Assembly: GCA_009776995.1 (NCBI GenBank)
Contig: WRMR01000012.1
Location: 1 to 24,710 of the forward strand
Source: Planctomycetaceae bacterium
GTDB lineage: Bacteria > Planctomycetota > Planctomycetia > Pirellulales > Thermoguttaceae
Direction: 5' to 3'
Length of the DNA stretch: 24,710 nucleotides
Shown here: piece by piece, positions 20,466 through 24,710 of the stretch
How positions within the stretch are numbered: position 1 is the first letter of the stretch
Layout of the letters: each line of letters opens with the position of its first letter
Notes under the pieces: model-generated
Database searches by the model: none
What the model was told of the DNA's origin: nothing
The model's input: the letters and a program-made list of their open reading frames with translations, nothing else
Program-made: the position numbers and the translations under genes

Positions 20466-23400
20466 TTACCTGTTGATGCCTTCGGTGTAGGCTTTCATAC
20501 GGTCTTCGTATTTGCCCGGCGGCGGGGCGAAACGCTGGGCTTCGGTTGTCGTGGTGCGGGTTTGCGATGCATTAATTCGCTGTTGGCTGACCGTTGCTTT
20601 GGGTGTCAGATTTCCGATGCTTCGGAGCGTATCGTCAAGCCGTTGTCCCTCTTTTGTGTCGGGCGCGTGATTGGCCTGTTGCTGCATTTCCTTCCAGCGT
20701 TCGACGAAACGCCGCAAATCGTTTTCGTTCCAGCCGCCGAGCCGTTCGAGCAGTCGCGGATCGGGACGCTCCTTGCCCAGTTCGTCTTCGAGATAGCGGA
20801 TCACCATCTCGGTTGCCTGCCGTGTGTATTCAAGATTGGCCGCATCGGCTTGCGGCTCCGGCGTGTTGTCTGCGGGTGTTCCCTGCCGCCGATCTTGCGG
20901 GAGACCACCCCCGCCATCGCCGGATAATTCACTGGTTCCATCCCAATGGGCCTTATCATTATCATTGCCGGGAGGTTGCGGTTGTTGAGACGACTCGCCA
21001 CCGGCTGAGGAAGCATTCGGCTGGCCATCGTCCTGTGTGGTTTGCCGTTCACCTCCTCGATCATCGGACGATTGATTCTCCTGTCGCTCACTCTGTTGCA
21101 CATCACCTGCACTTGCGCGCGCGTTGCCCGCGTCATGTGTATCGTCCGGTTGCGCGTTTTCGCGTCGTGGCGAATCACCTTGTGATGAATCGTCGGTCAG
21201 TGAATGGCCGGGCGTATCGGCTTCCGTTGCATCGTCGCGATTGTCTGTCCCACGATAGATCGGTTTGCCCGTGTTCGGGTCAAGTTCTTCAGCATGAGGA
21301 TCGTACCCGTTCTGCGTCTGCAATGCGTCCGTGTGATCGACTGTTTGCAAGTCGTCATGTTCAGGCGTATGATCCGGCGCAGGGCCGCCCGAAACTTGGT
21401 CACCATTGCCGTTTGGCTGTTGCCGATTGCCGTCGTTGCGACCGGTGTCGTCAAAGTCGCCGGTCTCACGGATATGGTTGAGCACTTCGTCAATCACGTC
21501 ACCGGGGTTGGAATCGCCGTCAATCTTTTCCTTGGGTTTACCGGAATTGCGCCCGTTGTTTTGCGTTTGCTGGCCGGGCTGATCCTGCCGCTGACCGGGC
21601 TGATTCGGTTGATTCTGCTCTTGGTCAGGTTGATTTTGCTCCCGCCCCTGTTGGTTGTTGGCGTTCTGTTGACCATCTGTTTGGTCATTCTGCGTTGTGG
21701 GGCTTTGGTCTCCACCGGTTTCCTGCGTAATTGCTCCATTGTTAGAACCGTCATTTGAACCGTCGGACTGCTGACCGCCTCTTGGATTTTGCTGATCCTG
21801 ATCGCCCGGATTGCCGTCCGAGTCATCTGCTGCGGTCATCTGCTGTTCGTTACCGTCACTGCGATCTTGTTGTTGATCCTGCGATGGTTCTTGTGGTTGA
21901 TTCTGTTTTTGATTCGATTGGCTGCCTGTCTGGCCGGACTGCTTTTGCTCATCGGTTTCGTTTTCCGTTGAGTCGTTTCGCTGTTGGTCTTGACCATTTT
22001 GATCGGTGGCTTCATCACCCGACTTATTTCCATCTTGCGATTGCTCTTGACCGGCGTCATTGTTCGTGTCTTGATTTTCGCTCTGTTCCCCACTGTCTTC
22101 GTCTTCTGACGACTGCTCACTGTTTCCTGACTGCTGCTCCTGCGATTCGTCATTGACTTGTGGGTCGAGCGGCTTGTCGGGGTCAACTTCGGTCACGACG
22201 AAGACGCGAGACGATGTTGACGTCGAATTGGCATTCGGGTCTTTCGTGTCAACCGCTTCGGCGAAATATGTCACGCGGTCGCCAACCTGCAATCTGAGCT
22301 TTGACGGCACCAGCGTTTTTTTGATCACCACCGTTCCTGTTCGCGGCGGATTTTGCAACAGTTCGATTGTTTCGAGCGGCAAATCGCTGGTTTCCGGAAG
22401 CGTATTACCCTGTCGCACAGCGGCACCGGCGATAACACGAGTCACCGTCCCGCGCAAACGCACATGGTGCAATCCGAAATCCGGGTCTCGCGCTTCGACC
22501 GCAACTTCCAGCGGCTCGTTGAGTGCAAGTTGCATCGGCTCACGGTCATCAATGCCATCGACCCACTTGATGGCCGGCGGCTCATCCCGCACCACTTCGA
22601 GGCGATACACGCTCGGCAACGGATTTGTGCGCTGGTTGTCGTCCCAACAACGAAGCGTGTAGGTTGTGCAAACGGGTTTGTCGGGTTGATTCGGATCGAA
22701 ACCCAGCGTCAGTGGGCCGTGTGCCTCGGTTTTCGACGGGGCAATCTGTAGTTTGACGGCACGGGCTGTATCGCCGTCCGGTATCAGCGTTGCCTGACTC
22801 ATCGCGATGTTCGACCGTGCGGTGATGACAACCTCTGTTCCTTCGACCGCCCGCAAGTCGCCGCTGTTTTCGGCCGTCCGCATCGGCAACCTCGTGTAGG
22901 CCGGGTAATGATACTCGACCGACTTGACGTCCATGGCAATCGAAGGGTTGACTGTCACGGAATAGTTCTTTGACCGCGCGTCGGCCACTTCAATACGATA
23001 GGTCAGGCTTTCCTCAAAGCCCCGTTTCCCCGGCGGGAAACGACACTCGAATCTCATGCCGTCGTTACCCGCCTGCATCGGCACGCGCTGATCGACCAAA
23101 CGTCCGTCACCGGTCGAATACACGACATGCACCGGCTTTTTCGTTGAACGGTCAAGACGTGCCTTGATTTGCAGGGTCTCGCCCTGATACACGTCGGCGT
23201 TGCCCGGCTCGACTTCCTTGATGACGATGCTTTGCGGTGTCTCGAAATGGACTAAAGGTATTGCCGCCCGGCCAACCGATTGCAGCGTGCTTTTTGGCGA
23301 AAAGATGATAGAAACGCAAAACAACGCCAGCACACAAACCAGCACGATGCCCCAGCGGATCATGGCCGTGCAGTCAACAACGAACTGATCCGGGATCGCC

Positions 23401-23837
23401 CTGAGATTGGCCGCCGTTTCACGACCAATGCTTTCGATGACCATTTGTTCCATTTTGGTGACCGGCGATGACTTGCCACGTTTTTCTCGCCGCAGAAAAA
23501 CCCAGTTGACAAGCCGGTTCTTCATGCCGGGATGCCATTGTTCCAGCACCTCCGCCGCATAAGCCGGGTTGATGGAAAACCGGATCAGCGGGATCAACCG
23601 CAACACGAAATAAACAACTCCCGCCCCGGTGATGCCGGCCAGTCCCAGGTATCGCAAAACAAGCGGCGTCCCGTTTTTGAACACCCAGTGATCGACCAGC
23701 ACCGAAACGAGCAGAAACATCAACAGGCAAGCCGCAAGCGTCACCAGCGTTGTCACAAGTTCGACCGTCCGAACCTGACGACGGGTTTGGTTGATGCGCT
23801 CGACGATGAGTTGTCCCGGTTTTTGATTCATGCGCAT
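20466..23837 (-). CDS. DUF4175-like giant membrane protein with a ~430-residue Q/N/D-rich segment
   Basis: ATG 23837 gives 1123 residues; ATG 23831 and GTG 23858 are alternatives, none with a clear ribosome binding site. The N-terminal ~185 residues hold three membrane spans (about 27-49, 58-80, 161-181), then a long extracytoplasmic part with beta-sandwich-like blocks (IVIKEVEPGNADVYQGETLQIKARL, YRIEVADAR, YHYPAYTRLP, EPPAIKWVDGIDDREPMQLAL, EVAVEARDPDFGLHHVRLRGTV). This layout fits the DUF4175-type family of planctomycetes and other phyla, often near MoxR/BatA genes (known context, not seen here). Residues about 560-990 (coding bases about 20850-22155) are low-complexity and rich in Gln, Asn, Asp, Ser, Gly and Pro. 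A conserved-looking tail follows (GGWNENDLRRFVERWKEMQQQ ... FAPPPGKYEDRMKAY). Function unknown; probably an envelope protein. Confidence 0.72.
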   Translation of the reverse strand: MRMNQKPGQLIVERINQTRRQVRTVELVTTLVTLAACLLMFLLVSVLVDHWVFKNGTPLVLRYLGLAGITGAGVVYFVLRLIPLIRFSINPAYAAEVLEQWHPGMKNRLVNWVFLRREKRGKSSPVTKMEQMVIESIGRETAANLRAIPDQFVVDCTAMIRWGIVLVCVLALFCVSIIFSPKSTLQSVGRAAIPLVHFETPQSIVIKEVEPGNADVYQGETLQIKARLDRSTKKPVHVVYSTGDGRLVDQRVPMQAGNDGMRFECRFPPGKRGFEESLTYRIEVADARSKNYSVTVNPSIAMDVKSVEYHYPAYTRLPMRTAENSGDLRAVEGTEVVITARSNIAMSQATLIPDGDTARAVKLQIAPSKTEAHGPLTLGFDPNQPDKPVCTTYTLRCWDDNQRTNPLPSVYRLEVVRDEPPAIKWVDGIDDREPMQLALNEPLEVAVEARDPDFGLHHVRLRGTVTRVIAGAAVRQGNTLPETSDLPLETIELLQNPPRTGTVVIKKTLVPSKLRLQVGDRVTYFAEAVDTKDPNANSTSTSSRVFVVTEVDPDKPLDPQVNDESQEQQSGNSEQSSEDEDSGEQSENQDTNNDAGQEQSQDGNKSGDEATDQNGQDQQRNDSTENETDEQKQSGQTGSQSNQKQNQPQEPSQDQQQDRSDGNEQQMTAADDSDGNPGDQDQQNPRGGQQSDGSNDGSNNGAITQETGGDQSPTTQNDQTDGQQNANNQQGREQNQPDQEQNQPNQPGQRQDQPGQQTQNNGRNSGKPKEKIDGDSNPGDVIDEVLNHIRETGDFDDTGRNDGNRQQPNGNGDQVSGGPAPDHTPEHDDLQTVDHTDALQTQNGYDPHAEELDPNTGKPIYRGTDNRDDATEADTPGHSLTDDSSQGDSPRRENAQPDDTHDAGNARASAGDVQQSERQENQSSDDRGGERQTTQDDGQPNASSAGGESSQQPQPPGNDNDKAHWDGTSELSGDGGGGLPQDRRQGTPADNTPEPQADAANLEYTRQATEMVIRYLEDELGKERPDPRLLERLGGWNENDLRRFVERWKEMQQQANHAPDTKEGQRLDDTLRSIGNLTPKATVSQQRINASQTRTTTTEAQRFAPPPGKYEDRMKAYTEGINR

Positions 23838-23845
23838 GCCCGAAA

Positions 23846-23867
23846 GCAGGGCGGTCACGATGTGACC
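23846..23867 (-). repeat. 22-bp dyad element, copy 3 (upstream of the DUF4175-like gene)
   Basis: On the minus strand GGTCAC-ATC-GTGACC-GCCCTGC, identical to copy 1 at 20 of 22 positions. The dyad extends to GCGGTCAC-GAT-GTGACCGC on the plus strand (23851-23869). It lies 8-14 bases before the probable start codon, in the same direction, and overlaps the possible GTG start at 23858. Confidence 0.6.
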
Positions 23868-23891
23868 GCTGGTAGGGTTATGGTTGGGTCG

Positions 23892-24710
23892 TTACTGCAT
23901 TTCCGCACCGCTCTTTCCGCCTGCCATACGGATCACCGCTTTCATCTCTTCAGTTTTAGCCAAATCAAGCGGCGTTACAGACGCATTGACATCCGCCCCT
24001 TGCTCGATCAGGTATTTCAACATGCCAACAACGTTGTTTTTTGTGTCTTCATCAATGAAAGCAGTAAATAGCAACCAGAGTAACGGTGTCCAGCCATGAT
24101 TGTCCTTTGTATTGACATTGGCTCCCTTTGAAATCAGATATTTCAACACATGCAGATCAGGAAAATTCCCCACAAGCCAGTGTAACGGGGTTTTGCCTTC
24201 GTTGTCTTTGGCATTGACATCGATTCCTTGTGTAATCAGGTATTCCAGTACTTCAGTATTGTCCGTGTTGGCTGCTGAAAGGTGCAAAACCGTCTCACCA
24301 TCATCTGTTTTCGCATGAACATCCACCCCGGCTTCGACTAAGTGTTTGAACATATCAATGTTATTGTAATTGATACTGTATCTCGCCGCAAAATGCAATG
24401 CTGTCGCACCATTCTCACATTTCACTTTGACATCTGCGCCATGCTTGATCAGGAATTCCAAAACATCGGCATTGGAAATGCTGCGTGCCACAGAATGGAT
24501 TGCAGTCCAACCACCTTCACTTTTTGCATTGACGTCCGCACCTTGTTCGACCAGATATTTCAATGCATCAACTTTTGAATCGTCCGTTGCAACACTGTGT
24601 AATGGGGTCCACCCACCGTCCATTTTAGCGTTGACATCTGCACCGTGTTCCACCAGATATTTCAACACATCAAGATTGGAATCGCACCATACGGCATAGT
24701 GAAGTGGGGT
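23892..24710 (-). CDS. Ankyrin-repeat protein (5' end outside window)
   Basis: The frame is open to the window edge, starting TPLHYAVWCDSNLDVLKYL, and ends at TAA 23892-23894, so 272 residues are visible. It consists of at least seven ankyrin repeats of about 33-38 residues, each with the pattern G-x-TPLH ... VLKYLVEHGADVNAK. The last units are longer (LLFTAFIDEDTKNNVVGML) or cut short (VTPLDLAKTEEMKAVIRMAGG). Ankyrin arrays bind other proteins; the target cannot be told. No catalytic domain is visible in the part present. It ends about 55 bp before the start of the DUF4175-like gene on the same strand and could share its transcript. Base composition is slightly more A/T-rich than its neighbours. 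Confidence 0.88.
   Translation of the reverse strand, partial: TPLHYAVWCDSNLDVLKYLVEHGADVNAKMDGGWTPLHSVATDDSKVDALKYLVEQGADVNAKSEGGWTAIHSVARSISNADVLEFLIKHGADVKVKCENGATALHFAARYSINYNNIDMFKHLVEAGVDVHAKTDDGETVLHLSAANTDNTEVLEYLITQGIDVNAKDNEGKTPLHWLVGNFPDLHVLKYLISKGANVNTKDNHGWTPLLWLLFTAFIDEDTKNNVVGMLKYLIEQGADVNASVTPLDLAKTEEMKAVIRMAGGKSGAEMQ

Noticed and set aside
20594..21481. A long plus-strand open frame rich in Arg and His
   Set aside because: It is the complement of the low-complexity Q/N/D segment of the DUF4175-like gene; its odd composition follows from that.
20850..22155. Possible CRISPR or tandem DNA repeat array
   Set aside because: The words recur only as codon runs for Gln, Asn and Asp; there is no fixed repeat length or spacer structure.

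Overview
The window looks like a chromosome segment of a planctomycete (Pirellulales-like, moderate GC). The clearest markers are a DUF1559 prepilin-like protein with the FTLVELLVVIAIIG N-terminus and an H-X9-DG signature, a secreted di-haem protein of the hydrazine-synthase-alpha-like family, a FlgI-like HEAT-repeat lipoprotein, and a DUF4175-type membrane protein with a very long Q/N/D-rich segment. No rRNA, tRNA, CRISPR array or intact mobile element was seen.

Layout. 1-591: C-terminal end of a GspK-like type II secretion pseudopilin. 683-2524: recQ helicase. 2772-4184: OprO/P-type outer-membrane porin, followed by the last ~48 codons of an IS4-type transposase (4199-4342). 4419-9783, all on the minus strand: a UroD-family methyltransferase-like protein, a secreted alpha/beta hydrolase, an NfnA/DHODB-like flavin and [2Fe-2S] electron-transfer subunit, and an exported nucleoside hydrolase, separated by intergenic DNA rich in hairpins and short repeats. 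10022-10720: a small stand-alone gene with its own promoter, a long leader and a strong intrinsic terminator. 10762-16008: a possible surface cassette of DUF1559 prepilin, carboxypeptidase-regulatory-like lipoprotein and secreted HzsA-like di-haem protein. 16023-17657, minus: a RACo-like corrinoid-protein reductive activase. 17929-19710: FlgI-like/HEAT lipoprotein. 20037-20459: YjbQ-family protein. 20466-23837, minus: the DUF4175-like giant. 23892-24710, minus: an ankyrin-repeat protein that runs off the window.

How the genes fit together. The GspK fragment and the DUF1559 prepilin both belong to type II secretion/pseudopilus biology. The UroD-like protein and the RACo-like activase are both families used in corrinoid-dependent methyl transfer, but they are 10 kb apart and their link is inference.

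Most notable observations: (1) the DUF1559 gene has an 11-G homopolymer between its start codon and its prepilin motif, and as written the two are out of frame, suggesting a phase-variable switch or a sequence error; (2) a 22-bp dyad element (GGTCAC-N3-GTGACC followed by GCCCTGC, or close variants) occurs three times, each time just 5' of and co-oriented with a gene start (recQ, yjbQ, the DUF4175-like gene); (3) a nested palindrome at 12234-12381 is built from eight copies of one octamer family. I did not find a clear multi-gene novel defence or metabolic system.
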